This document shows positions 53,386 to 61,713 of a DNA stretch of 64,000 nt, piece by piece. Every line of letters starts with the position of its first letter. The stretch's first letter is position 1. Under the pieces are notes generated by a model. The model did not search any database. It was given only the letters and a program-made list of their open reading frames with translations, and was not told the origin of the DNA. The DNA comes from Psychroflexus halocasei (GTDB lineage Bacteria; Bacteroidota; Bacteroidia; Flavobacteriales; Flavobacteriaceae), in NCBI RefSeq assembly GCF_900107595.1, contig NZ_FNQF01000003.1:237652-301651 (forward strand), written 5' to 3'. A program made the translations under genes and the position numbers.

Positions 53386-53934
53386 ATGAAAAAGGAAAAA
53401 GAAAATGAAATCTGGAAAGAGGTTAAACTCGGACCAGAATACAAAAAAAAACAGAAAATTGAAGTTTCCAATTTAGGCGGAGCTAGACGTACTAAAAAGA
53501 CTGGCAGGATTTGGCCAATTAAGATTGGAAATATCAATGGCTATGCGAGTATCACAATTACTTTAGAAGCTGGTGGGAATCGCTCTAAATATCTTCATAA
53601 GGTGATTGCAGAAACTTTTATTAAAAAAGATTCCGAAGATCAAAACTTTGTAATTCACAAAGATTACAACAAACTCAACAACAATGTTGAGAATTTAGCT
53701 TGGGCTAATAAAAAAGAAAAAGAAAAGCATCAGTTTAAAAATCCTTTATGGATTAAAAATTCTAAGAAAGTTAAGAATGCGAAACTTACTGAAGCCAAAG
53801 TTAGAAAAATTAGAAAAATGGTGAATGATCCTAACAGGACGATGCGTATGAAGAAGATTGCTGAAAAATTCGGCATTTCTGAAATGCATCTTTACCGCAT
53901 CAAAAAAGGTAAAAACTGGTCTCACGTTAAATAA
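53386..53934 (+). CDS. NUMOD4-HNH endonuclease-like protein with C-terminal helix-turn-helix
   Basis: A 182-residue, highly basic protein (many Lys). N-terminal NUMOD4 motif (EIWKEVKLGPEYKKKQKIEVSNLG, then GRIWPIKIGNINGYASITI), an HNH_3-like domain with LHKVIAETFIKK and VIHKDYNKLNNNVENLAW, and a C-terminal helix-turn-helix (MKKIAEKFGISEMHLYRIKKGKNW). These parts are typical of homing-type or phage endonucleases. The HNH core keeps H, N and N (IHKDYNKLNNN), but the usual Asp-Gly is Asp-Tyr, so activity is uncertain. No intron, intein or phage neighbours are seen. It could be a free-standing endonuclease or a DNA-binding relic. Confidence 0.88.
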   Translation: MKKEKENEIWKEVKLGPEYKKKQKIEVSNLGGARRTKKTGRIWPIKIGNINGYASITITLEAGGNRSKYLHKVIAETFIKKDSEDQNFVIHKDYNKLNNNVENLAWANKKEKEKHQFKNPLWIKNSKKVKNAKLTEAKVRKIRKMVNDPNRTMRMKKIAEKFGISEMHLYRIKKGKNWSHVK

Positions 53935-53946
53935 TAAGTTTTATCA

Positions 53947-54018
53947 AAATTGTCTTGAGAGTTTTTGAAATTGATTTTCTTTTTAAGAATCAATTATTCT
54001 CAAGGCAATTTTTTATTT
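53947..54018 (+). terminator. Long two-stem terminator hairpin after the HNH gene
   Basis: An outer arm AATTGTCTTGAGA pairs with TCTCAAGGCAATT (one G-T pair), an inner arm ATTGATT pairs with AATCAAT, followed by TTTTTTA. It lies 15 bases after the HNH gene stop and just before the convergent redoxin gene end. Confidence 0.7.
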
Positions 54019-54020
54019 AT

Positions 54021-54572
54021 TTAAATGTCATTTGCATTTGACGGTTTTTGGTTTCTCAAAGGTGGTCTGTTTGATAAAATCGCATCTAAAGCTCGCCTTA
54101 AAGAAGTACCAGATAATGGAATATTATTCTGAGGTCTCGAATCATCAAGCTGACCGTGATATGTCATTTCCATGGCCTTATCAAAAACTAAGAAATCCGG
54201 CGTTTCTTTCACATGATATGCTTTTGCAACACTTAAATCTTTATCAAATAAATAAGGAAATGAATAATCCTCTTCTCTAGCAACTTCTATCATTTGTTGC
54301 TGAGAATCTTCTGGATACATAGATATGTCAGAACTAGAGATTGCAGCAAAGCCAAATCCAATCACGCGATAATCGTTAGCAACACGCACAATTTCTTCAT
54401 TGACATGTTTTGCGTAAGGACAGTGATTATTTAAAAACATAATCACAATTCCTTTGCTTCCTTTCAAATCATTAAGATTGAAAAAGTTTCCTGTGACAAC
54501 ATCTTGCAACTTAAAGTTTGGCGCTTTAAAACCAATTTGAAGATCGTTTTTGGATTGAATTATGTCTTTCAT
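54021..54572 (-). CDS. Thioredoxin/redoxin family protein
   Basis: A 183-residue protein with the thioredoxin fold of the AhpC-TSA/redoxin type: GFKAPNFKLQDVVTGNFFNLNDLKGSKGIVIMFLNNHCPYAKHV, then VIGFGFAAISSSD, YSFPYLFDKDLSVAKAYHVKETPDFLVF. The active site is NHCPYA, a single cysteine at the position of the first CxxC residue, so it looks like a one-Cys redoxin and not a disulfide reductase. No signal peptide. Thiol peroxidase activity is possible but unproved. Close relatives are common in Bacteroidetes as thioredoxin family protein. Confidence 0.9.
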   Translation of the reverse strand: MKDIIQSKNDLQIGFKAPNFKLQDVVTGNFFNLNDLKGSKGIVIMFLNNHCPYAKHVNEEIVRVANDYRVIGFGFAAISSSDISMYPEDSQQQMIEVAREEDYSFPYLFDKDLSVAKAYHVKETPDFLVFDKAMEMTYHGQLDDSRPQNNIPLSGTSLRRALDAILSNRPPLRNQKPSNANDI

Positions 54573-54586
54573 AGATATTATAAATG

Positions 54587-54618
54587 AAAAAAGCTATCTC
54601 GTTAAAGATAGCTTTTTT
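54587..54618 (-). terminator. Terminator after yajC
   Basis: A perfect 13-base inverted repeat AAAAAAGCTATCT / AGATAGCTTTTTT with a 6-base loop, lying 28 bases after the yajC stop on the minus strand. It also lies just upstream of the redoxin gene, so that gene needs its own promoter or readthrough. Confidence 0.8.
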
Positions 54619-54645
54619 AAATTTTTTTTGATTCCAAAAAGTAAA

Positions 54646-54939
54646 TTACTTTTTAGCTTCCACAGGTTTTGTTGCTTTATTCGTTAGCTCTAAAGAAATA
54701 GAAGACTTGTCAAAAGTCATTTTTCCTGATCCAGTTTCAATAATCACAGCATCTAGTTTTTCACTAAAGTCTGATATTTTACCGTGCAAACCACTTTTAG
54801 TGACAACCTTGTCACCTTTTTTGAGTTCGTGAATAAAGTTTTTTTCCTGTTTTTGTTTTTTCATTTGTGGTCTAATCATAAAGAAATAGAGCACTACGAA
54901 AATCAAAATGAGCGGAAGGAATTGAGTTAATTCTGCCAT
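54646..54939 (-). CDS. yajC: Preprotein translocase subunit YajC
   Basis: A 97-residue accessory subunit of SecDF-YajC. One N-terminal membrane helix (FLPLILIFVVLYFFMIRPQMKKQK) is followed by the conserved LKKGDKVVTKSGLHGKISDFSEKLDAVIIE. Length and pattern are standard. The gene is 4 bases after DUF1573; the nusB-DUF1573-yajC order is common in Flavobacteriia. Confidence 0.96.
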   Translation of the reverse strand: MAELTQFLPLILIFVVLYFFMIRPQMKKQKQEKNFIHELKKGDKVVTKSGLHGKISDFSEKLDAVIIETGSGKMTFDKSSISLELTNKATKPVEAKK

Positions 54940-54943
54940 AAGC

Positions 54944-55420
54944 TTACTTTACTGGAGATCCAGCATTTTTATTTTTTGGTGTTACAAAGGCTTTAATTCT
55001 TAAAGTTTCTTGGCCTTTTTCAGTGTTTGAAGAAACGCGGATGCTTTTCATCTGCTGGTTTGGACGACCGCTTGAGTTAAAACGGATTGTCATTTTACCT
55101 TCATCACCTGGAGCAATTGTCTTGTTTTTAGGGTATTCAGGAACTGTACAACCACAACTCGCTCTTGCATTTGTAATAATTAAAGGTGCATCACCTTCAT
55201 TTTTAAATGTAAAATCGTGCTCTACAACGTCTCCTTCGTTGATTGTTCCAAAATCATGAACCATGTCGTTAAAGACTAGTTTTGGATATTTTTGTTGCTG
55301 CGAGTCCGAAGCTGAAGCTGTTTCAGCTTTTTTTGTATCGACCTCAGAAGAAGCATTGTCTTTACATGATGTAAAACCCAAAGCTAAAACGGTAGCTAAT
55401 GCTAAAAAAGTAGTTTTCAT
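54944..55420 (-). CDS. DUF1573 domain-containing lipoprotein
   Basis: A 158-residue lipoprotein: signal MKTTFLALATVLALGFTSC with lipobox, then a low-complexity Ser/Ala/Gln linker and a DUF1573 Ig-like domain containing VHDFGTINEGDVVEHDFTFKNEGDAPLIITNARASCGCTVPEYPK. The paired cysteine SCGCT is the family hallmark. Bacteroidetes carry many; role unknown. Preceded by a -7 element on the minus strand and followed by yajC. Confidence 0.93.
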   Translation of the reverse strand: MKTTFLALATVLALGFTSCKDNASSEVDTKKAETASASDSQQQKYPKLVFNDMVHDFGTINEGDVVEHDFTFKNEGDAPLIITNARASCGCTVPEYPKNKTIAPGDEGKMTIRFNSSGRPNQQMKSIRVSSNTEKGQETLRIKAFVTPKNKNAGSPVK

Positions 55421-55443
55421 TTTTATTAGAATTTTAATTTCCT

Positions 55444-55451
55444 CAAAAGTA
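55444..55451 (-). promoter_or_regulatory. -7 promoter element for DUF1573-yajC
   Basis: Minus strand TACTTTTG, 23 bases before the ATG at 55420. Confidence 0.5.
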
Positions 55452-55466
55452 TAAAATTTTAACTCA

Positions 55467-56408
55467 TTACATTAATCCACGACCAATTTTATGAATTTTC
55501 CCAGATTCTTGAAATTCTTTTGACAACTTATCGAGAACACCGTTAATAAAAATACCGCTTTTTAGTGTTGAATAATCTTTCGCGATCTCAAGATATTCAT
55601 TGATTGTAACACGAACAGGAATACTCGGGAACCTTGTAAACTCACACAAAGCCATCTTGATCAAAATACCATCTAAATCTGCAATTCGATCTGTATCCCA
55701 ATTTGGTGTTTTGTCTTTAAAAGCATCAGTGAACTCTTCTTCGTTTAAAAGTGTTTTTGTAAATAGATCAATTGCATACTCTTCATCATCATTATTGATA
55801 AACAAGCTTGGCACTTTGACAAAGTCTTCATCCATTTTTACCTTTTGAATGAACTTTATAATTCCTGTATTGACAATTGGGAAATCGTCAACCCAAGTAA
55901 GTTTCTCGTCCTCATAATAATCATAAAGCAAATCATCTGGGGCGATAATTTCTTTATAAACTTTAATAACAAAATCTTTATCTCCCTTAAAGTCAGCATA
56001 AGAATCCTTCACATAATCTTGGTAGAGGTCACTTTTCAAAAGTTTAGCCCATAACTTTTTAGGGACTTCATCGTCATCTCTCCAATTTCTTATTTTTCTA
56101 TCTTCGAGTAATTCATTGAGATCTGTGGCATTTTCAATTTTCTCAATCAATAAGTTGTTGACGAATTTTAAGTTTGGTTTTTTGTCCTCATCAGTTGCTA
56201 AAAATTTTTTCTTACTAATCTCGTAATGATTTTCAGCATAATTTTTCAGCTCAACGAGCAGACTCAAATTAAGTAGAAACAAGTCATGCATATCAACCAT
56301 GCTTTTCTTGAGAAATTTCTTGTCATTCTGCATCTTCATCTGGTTACCTTTTTTAAAGGCGTAGATCGATTGCATCACTTTTGCACGAATGTGTCTTCTT
56401 GTCAGCAT
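55467..56408 (-). CDS. nusB: Transcription antitermination factor NusB (long Bacteroidetes form)
   Basis: NusB with NusE binds boxA RNA and supports rRNA antitermination. The 313-residue form, about twice the E. coli length, is typical of Bacteroidetes: an N-terminal part MLTRRHIRAKVMQSIYAFKKGN and a C-terminal NusB domain with ILIKMALCEFTRFPSIPVRVTINEYLEIAKDYSTLKSGIFINGVLDKL. I use the ATG at 56408; the frame extends to a TTG at 56432 that lies within the -7 promoter element. The 5S rRNA gene elsewhere in the window is a probable target type. Confidence 0.95.
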   Translation of the reverse strand: MLTRRHIRAKVMQSIYAFKKGNQMKMQNDKKFLKKSMVDMHDLFLLNLSLLVELKNYAENHYEISKKKFLATDEDKKPNLKFVNNLLIEKIENATDLNELLEDRKIRNWRDDDEVPKKLWAKLLKSDLYQDYVKDSYADFKGDKDFVIKVYKEIIAPDDLLYDYYEDEKLTWVDDFPIVNTGIIKFIQKVKMDEDFVKVPSLFINNDDEEYAIDLFTKTLLNEEEFTDAFKDKTPNWDTDRIADLDGILIKMALCEFTRFPSIPVRVTINEYLEIAKDYSTLKSGIFINGVLDKLSKEFQESGKIHKIGRGLM

Positions 56409-56429
56409 TGAATTCAAATTTTCAGTGTG

Positions 56430-56437
56430 CAAAAATA
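56430..56437 (-). promoter_or_regulatory. -7 promoter element for nusB
   Basis: Minus strand TATTTTTG followed by CACAC, 21 bases before the ATG at 56408. It contains the TTG pseudo-start. Confidence 0.6.
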
Positions 56438-56533
56438 ATATTAAAAATAAGAGTTTTGACTGTTTTAATTTTTTTTTGATGAAATTCGTTATTAAACTTA
56501 TGTTACTTCAATTTTTGATTTCCGCATAAACCT

Positions 56534-56541
56534 TACATTTG
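56534..56541 (+). promoter_or_regulatory. -7 promoter element for the ABC exporter gene
   Basis: Plus strand TACATTTG, 19 bases before the TTG start at 56561. Confidence 0.5.
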
Positions 56542-56560
56542 TAAAATCTAAAATTCAGAT

Positions 56561-58318
56561 TTGAAATCACTCAAGTACTTAAATAAATATTTTCTAAAAT
56601 ATAAATGGCGCCTTTTGCTAGGTTTAATCATTACTATTGGCGCACGAGTTTTTGCTTTATTTACACCACAGCTCATTCGTAATTCGACTAATGCGATTGA
56701 AAAATATGTAAATGGCGAAATCGTAGATGTCGAGATTGTTAAATCTGAGCTTTTATACAACATCGGTTTAATCATCGCTGCTGTATTTGCTTCTGCAATT
56801 TTAACTTTTTTGATGCGGCAAACCTTTATTGTAGTTTCTCGTTTTATTGAGTATGATTTAAAAAATGAAGTTTTCACACAGTACCAAGATCTTTCGCTTG
56901 ATTTTTATAAGAAAAACAGAACAGGTGATTTGATGAATCGTATTTCTGAAGATGTATCGAAAGTAAGAATGTACGTTGGTCCAGCATTGATGTATGGTGT
57001 ACAAACTGTCACGCTCTTTGTCGTCGTTATCTCATACATGATTTCTGCAGCACCAACTCTTACACTTTACACATTGATTCCTCTGCCTATTTTATCAATT
57101 GCTATATATCGTTTAAGTGTTGCTATTAATAAACGCTCGGCTGTTGTGCAGCAATTTCTTTCTGAACTAAATACTTTTACACAAGAAAGTTTTAGTGGTA
57201 TCGCTGTGATTAAATCCTACGGAATTCAAGATAAATTTAATTCAGATTTTGATCATCTCGCGAATGAGAGCAAAGAAAAAAATGTAGATCTGGCTAAAGT
57301 GCAAGCCATTTTTTTCCCGCTAATGGTTCTTTTAATCGGTTTCAGTAATCTCATTGTCATTTATATCGGAGGAAAGCAATACATCAATGGTGAGATAGAA
57401 AGCGTCGGTGTTATTGTTGAGTTTTTACTTTATGTAAATATGTTGACTTGGCCAGTTGCTTCTGTTGGCTGGATTACTTCTATGGTACAACGTGCTGAAG
57501 CTTCTCAAAAAAGAATCAATGAATTTTTAGAACAAAAACCAAGCATCAAAAATCACTCTGATGAAATCGAAAACATTAAAGGTGATATTGAATTCAAAAA
57601 TGTCACATTCGTTTACGACGATACAAATATTACTGCTTTAAATAAGTTTTCTTTTAAACTTAATAAAGGTGAAACACTCGCTATTTTAGGAAATACAGGC
57701 TCTGGTAAATCTACAATTTTAGAATTAATTGGTCGTCTTTACGACGTATCAGAAGGTGAAATCTTAATTGATGGCAAACCTATTGAATCACTTAATTTAA
57801 GCGAGTTACGCCAACAGATTGGATATGTCCCTCAAGATGCTTTTCTGTTTAGCCAAAGCATACGCGAAAACATTAAGTTTGGTAAAAGCGACGCCTCTGA
57901 AGAAGAAATTATTGCTGCTGCTAAATACGCTGCGGTTCATGAAAATATAATGGGCTTCAGTAAAGGTTACGACACAGTTTTAGGCGAAAGAGGTTTAACT
58001 TTATCTGGTGGACAAAAACAACGTGTGTCAATAGCTAGAGCGATTATTAAAGATCCAAATATTGTTTTATTCGATGATTGTTTATCAGCTGTTGATACCG
58101 AAACAGAAGAAAAGATTTTTAATAATTTAAAAGAAATTTCTGAAGAAAAAACAGCTATTATAGTGAGCCACAGAGCTTCCTCAGCAAGAAATGCAGACAA
58201 AATTATTGTTGTTGATAATGGACAAATAATTCAAGAAGGCAACCACCAAGAGCTCATAAACATTGATGGATATTACAAAAAGCTTTACGAAAAGCAATTA
58301 GAAGAAAAAGATTCTTAG
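56561..58318 (+). CDS. ABC exporter, fused permease and ATPase (MsbA/multidrug type)
   Basis: A 585-residue half-transporter working as a dimer. TTG start at 56561 (MKSLKYLNKYFLKYKWRLLL). Six membrane helices in the first 320 residues, with SLDFYKKNRTGDLMNRISEDVSKVR as the typical exporter coupling region, then the ATPase domain: Walker A GNTGSGKST, Q-loop GYVPQDAFLFSQSIRENI, signature TLSGGQKQRVSIARAI, Walker B IVLFDDCLSAVD, H-loop IIVSHRASSARNAD. Walker B has Asp-Asp in place of Asp-Glu, which may slow ATP hydrolysis. Drug, lipid or peptide export possible; divergent from nusB. Confidence 0.93.
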   Translation: MKSLKYLNKYFLKYKWRLLLGLIITIGARVFALFTPQLIRNSTNAIEKYVNGEIVDVEIVKSELLYNIGLIIAAVFASAILTFLMRQTFIVVSRFIEYDLKNEVFTQYQDLSLDFYKKNRTGDLMNRISEDVSKVRMYVGPALMYGVQTVTLFVVVISYMISAAPTLTLYTLIPLPILSIAIYRLSVAINKRSAVVQQFLSELNTFTQESFSGIAVIKSYGIQDKFNSDFDHLANESKEKNVDLAKVQAIFFPLMVLLIGFSNLIVIYIGGKQYINGEIESVGVIVEFLLYVNMLTWPVASVGWITSMVQRAEASQKRINEFLEQKPSIKNHSDEIENIKGDIEFKNVTFVYDDTNITALNKFSFKLNKGETLAILGNTGSGKSTILELIGRLYDVSEGEILIDGKPIESLNLSELRQQIGYVPQDAFLFSQSIRENIKFGKSDASEEEIIAAAKYAAVHENIMGFSKGYDTVLGERGLTLSGGQKQRVSIARAIIKDPNIVLFDDCLSAVDTETEEKIFNNLKEISEEKTAIIVSHRASSARNADKIIVVDNGQIIQEGNHQELINIDGYYKKLYEKQLEEKDS

Positions 58319-58385
58319 AAATGCTTAGGTTTTTTGTTTTTTTTTAAGATTTTTGAATTCTCAATCAACAATCAATTTTTAAATT

Positions 58386-58769
58386 ATGAGTGATCAAGCA
58401 ACGATGAAGAACGATGACATTTTTTCAAAGGTTATTCGTGCAGGAAGAAGAACTTATTTTTTTGATGTCAGATCAACAAAAGCTGACGACTACTATCTAA
58501 CGATTACGGAAAGCAAAAAATTCACAAATGATGATGGATCCTTCTTTTACAGAAAACACAAAATTTATTTGTACAAAGAAGATTTTGAAAGCTTTCAAGA
58601 CGCTTTGAAAGAAACAAGCAATTTTATTATTAATGAAAAAGGTGAAGAAGTAATTTCTGAACGTCATCAAAAAGATTTTCAAAAAACCGATACAAAAGAA
58701 TCTCATACTGAAAAAGAAAGCAGTGATAAAGTTGCAGCATTCACTGATTTGAGCTTCGACGATATATAA
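58386..58769 (+). CDS. PUR-domain DNA/RNA-binding protein (DUF3276)
   Basis: A 127-residue protein of the PUR/DUF3276 family found in Bacteroidetes and spirochaetes. Core: IFSKVIRAGRRTYFFDVRSTKADDYYLTITESKKF then HKIYLYKEDFESFQDALKE, a PUR repeat; the tail after residue 85 is charged and flexible. PUR proteins bind purine-rich single-stranded nucleic acid; a role in transcription or RNA handling is likely but unspecific. Monocistronic, followed by a strong terminator. Confidence 0.92.
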   Translation: MSDQATMKNDDIFSKVIRAGRRTYFFDVRSTKADDYYLTITESKKFTNDDGSFFYRKHKIYLYKEDFESFQDALKETSNFIINEKGEEVISERHQKDFQKTDTKESHTEKESSDKVAAFTDLSFDDI

Positions 58770-59098
58770 AACATCTTATTTTTATACCTAAAAGCTGATT
58801 TGTCTTTATTGTCAAATCAGCTTTTTTTATGTGTTAGATTTTAAAATAAGCCTTGGCAACTCATCAAACTGTAGTTTTTGACTCAAAAGTTTGAAATTAT
58901 CAAGTCTTTTGCTTATTCTGCGTCTTTTGATTTTTAAAATTACTTAAAACTAAAATGATGAAAATTATACTATTAGAATCTTTACGTATTTTAAATAAAT
59001 TTGAAAATGCATCTCCTCCTCTTCAACAAATCATTTACTGTTGAGTGTGAAGTATTTTACTTAGAGTTTGAATTTTAGGTTAATTAAAAAAAATATAG
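58770..59098. other. Intergenic region between the PUR-domain and BCCT genes
   Basis: This 329-base gap holds the terminator at 58790-58829 and then about 270 bases without a recognised gene, tRNA or riboswitch. One 29-codon open frame (58955-59044, plus strand, starting MMKIILLESLRILNKF, a possible short amphipathic peptide) is present, but there is no supporting evidence for translation. No TAnnTTTG element was found close to the BCCT start. The region may contain control sites for osmotic regulation that I cannot identify. Confidence 0.5.
58790..58829 (+). terminator. Terminator after the PUR-domain gene
   Basis: Stem AAAAGCTGATTTG / CAAATCAGCTTTT with a 10-base loop and seven or more T, 20 bases after the stop codon. 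Confidence 0.85.
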
Positions 59099-60751
59099 AT
59101 GTCTATAAAATTTTCAAGGGAAGACCAATCAACAAAATTTCTTGGTTTGGTTGTCAACAAAACTGTTTTTTTAGCAACAATTGCAGTAATTATAAGTAGT
59201 GTTGTGTTTACACTAGTATTTCAGTCAGAAGCTGAATATTATTTTAATGTAGCTCAAGATTATGTATCAACTCATGGCGGTTGGATTTACACCCTTGCTG
59301 TCAATTTATTTATTGTATTTTGTATATATGTTGCTTTAAGTAAGTACGGAAATGTCCGTATTGGAGGAAAAGATGCAAAGCCAGATTTTAACTTATGGTC
59401 TTGGTTTGCTATGTTGTTTAGTGCTGGTATTGGTAATGGTCTGGTTCTTTTTAGTATCGCCGATCCTGTGCGTGATTTCTTGGATCCACCACGTTTGGCA
59501 GGCGAAAAATCTTCACTCATTGCACAAGAAGCCATTAATTTTTCATTCCTTCATCATGGTATTCACGGTTGGGCAATCTATTCAGTAGTTGGTTTATCTC
59601 TTGCTTATTTTACTTTCAACCGTAAAATGCCATTAACATTGAGATCAGCTTTTTATCCAATTTTAGGAAATAGGATTTACGGCTGGATGGGTAACGTTGT
59701 AGATATTATGGCTGTCATTACAACAATGTTTGGTCTTGCTACGACAATTGGATTTGGTGTTGGACAAATTAATTCGGGTTTTACACATGTTTTTGGCTTG
59801 CCAAGTTCTTTATTTTATCAAATTCTCATCATTGTTGCAGTTACATTTGCAGCGACAATTTCAGCTTTTAGTGGTGTTAATAAGGGTGTTAAAATATTAA
59901 GTCAGCTCAATGTGAGAGTTGCTTTAATCATTTTTGCATTAGTTCTTATTTTAGGACCTACAACATTTATTCTTAAATCTTACATTCAAAATATCGGAAG
60001 TTATTTAGTCAATTTTGTTGATATGTCAACGTGGACAGAATCACTACAAAATACAAGTTGGCAAAAAACGAGAACAATTATGTATTGGGGTTGGTGGATA
60101 TCTTGGTCTCCATTTGTCGGTATTTTTATCGCTAGAATATCAAAAGGAAGAACGATTAAAGAATTTATATTATGCGTTCTCATCCTTCCTGCATTAGTCA
60201 CTTTCTTATGGTTTAGTGCTTTTGGAGGTGTGACAATGAGAGATATTCTCGGTGGTGATACAGCAATGATTGCAGCTGTTAATGACAATATTTCAACAGC
60301 ACTTTATGTGTTTTTTGATAAATTTCCATTAGCAATTGTCTTAAAATCATTAGGTGTTATCTTGATTTGTAGCTTTATCATTACATCTGCTGATTCTGGT
60401 GCTTTGGTCATCAATAGTATTACATCTGGTGGGAAATTAAAAACACCAGGTTTTCAACGTGTTATTTGGGCAGTTGCAACAGGAACAATTGCTGCTGTAT
60501 TGATGTATGGTGGAGGTCTAAATGCTTTGCAAACAGCCGTTACTGTCACAGGAATTCCATTCGCAATATTGTTAATTATGATGTGTTTTTCACTATTTTC
60601 TGGTTTAAAAGAAGACTACGAAAAAGCTGCACGTGAAGAAAAACTAGTTGAAAAAGAAGCTTACAGGAAGAATATTTTACAATTAGTGAACAAAGAAAAA
60701 GAAAAGAGAAAAACTGATAAAAAGCAAGAAAATAAAGATTCTCAAAAATAA
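59099..60751 (+). CDS. BCCT family betaine/carnitine/choline-type transporter
   Basis: A 550-residue secondary transporter with 12 helices. The BCCT glycine motif GIGNG in TM3 (SAGIGNGLVLFSIADPVRDF) and the TM8 aromatic box YWGWWISWSPFVGIFIARISKGRTIKEF are clear. Members import glycine betaine, ectoine or choline with sodium for osmoprotection. The C-terminal tail from about residue 500 is strongly charged (EKEAYRKN..., EKRKTDKKQENK), as in osmosensing BetP. The universal stress protein gene lies 6 bases downstream, so the two are one operon. Exact substrate is undetermined. Confidence 0.94.
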   Translation: MSIKFSREDQSTKFLGLVVNKTVFLATIAVIISSVVFTLVFQSEAEYYFNVAQDYVSTHGGWIYTLAVNLFIVFCIYVALSKYGNVRIGGKDAKPDFNLWSWFAMLFSAGIGNGLVLFSIADPVRDFLDPPRLAGEKSSLIAQEAINFSFLHHGIHGWAIYSVVGLSLAYFTFNRKMPLTLRSAFYPILGNRIYGWMGNVVDIMAVITTMFGLATTIGFGVGQINSGFTHVFGLPSSLFYQILIIVAVTFAATISAFSGVNKGVKILSQLNVRVALIIFALVLILGPTTFILKSYIQNIGSYLVNFVDMSTWTESLQNTSWQKTRTIMYWGWWISWSPFVGIFIARISKGRTIKEFILCVLILPALVTFLWFSAFGGVTMRDILGGDTAMIAAVNDNISTALYVFFDKFPLAIVLKSLGVILICSFIITSADSGALVINSITSGGKLKTPGFQRVIWAVATGTIAAVLMYGGGLNALQTAVTVTGIPFAILLIMMCFSLFSGLKEDYEKAAREEKLVEKEAYRKNILQLVNKEKEKRKTDKKQENKDSQK

Positions 60752-60757
60752 TCTGTC

Positions 60758-61642
60758 ATGAAAAAGAAAGAAATTTTATCTAAGAACCCTAAAGTCATGA
60801 TTGCGCTTGACATAACAGAAATGGATGCTGTTTTGTTAAAATATGTAAGCTATTTAAGTGAAGTTTTATCACCTGAGCACTTCTATTTTGTTCATAATAT
60901 TAAACAGTCCAAGTTATACAACATCTATGAGGATTTGTTAGAGGAAGAAAATTTAACTGTTGAAGATCTTATAGAAAAAGCTTTAAAAGAAACTATTTCT
61001 GAGAATTATACGGGTAAAACAGATTTCACTTCAATCATCACTACTGATGAATATACTGAAAGTATTCTGAGCCATCTAGCCAAAAAATATAAAATTGATA
61101 TGTTGATGATTGGCTATAAAAGCGAATTTCAAGGAACAGGTGCTTTAACTCAAAAGTTAGCTAAAATGCTTAACGCTCATTTGATGTTGATTCCTGAAGA
61201 AGCTCAAAATCAACTCAAAAAAGTATTGGTACCAACAGACTATAGTTCATCATCAGTTGAAGGGTTTATGGCAGCTAAAGAACTTACAGAGAACTCAGAT
61301 AATAAATTAATTCAAGGCTTACATGTCTATAGTATTCCTTCATATTTTTTCCCTTATATCAATACGCAAAAAGCTGAGAGCAAAACAATTGCTCATCTTA
61401 AAGAGAAGGAGAAAAATTTTTTAAAGAAATACAAATTAAAAGATCAAGTTACATTTAAAAACATTAATCAAGAAGATTCTTCAATTGTAGAAATCATAAA
61501 AGATGAAGCCTTAAAGAATAGTTTTGATTTAATTATTGTCACAGCTCACGGTGCTAACACAATCACTTCTTTGTTTTTAGGAAGTGTAACGAATGAATTA
61601 ATTACAAGTTCAAGCTATAAACCTGTTTTGGTGATTAAGTAA
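60758..61642 (+). CDS. Universal stress protein, tandem UspA domains
   Basis: A 294-residue cytosolic protein with two UspA folds. The first (residues about 8-145) starts NPKVMIALDITEMDAVLLKYV and the second (about 150-294) LKKVLVPTDYSSSSVEGFMAAKEL, ending in FDLIIVTAHGANTITSLFLGSVTNELITSSSYKPVLVIK, which resembles the ATP-binding pattern. Gene order with the BCCT carrier suggests regulation of uptake, as known for TeaD with the TeaABC ectoine transporter of Halomonas. That link is inference. Confidence 0.9.
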   Translation: MKKKEILSKNPKVMIALDITEMDAVLLKYVSYLSEVLSPEHFYFVHNIKQSKLYNIYEDLLEEENLTVEDLIEKALKETISENYTGKTDFTSIITTDEYTESILSHLAKKYKIDMLMIGYKSEFQGTGALTQKLAKMLNAHLMLIPEEAQNQLKKVLVPTDYSSSSVEGFMAAKELTENSDNKLIQGLHVYSIPSYFFPYINTQKAESKTIAHLKEKEKNFLKKYKLKDQVTFKNINQEDSSIVEIIKDEALKNSFDLIIVTAHGANTITSLFLGSVTNELITSSSYKPVLVIK

Positions 61643-61649
61643 TTTAATA

Positions 61650-61688
61650 CAAAAAAGGCAAAGGAAATATAATCTTTGCCTTTTTTTA
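61650..61688. terminator. Bidirectional terminator between the universal stress and YqeY genes
   Basis: Stem AAAAAAGGCAAAG / CTTTGCCTTTTTT with a 10-base loop between convergent genes. Confidence 0.85.
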
Positions 61689-61713
61689 TAATTTATGTGT
61701 GAGTCTTGTTAGC

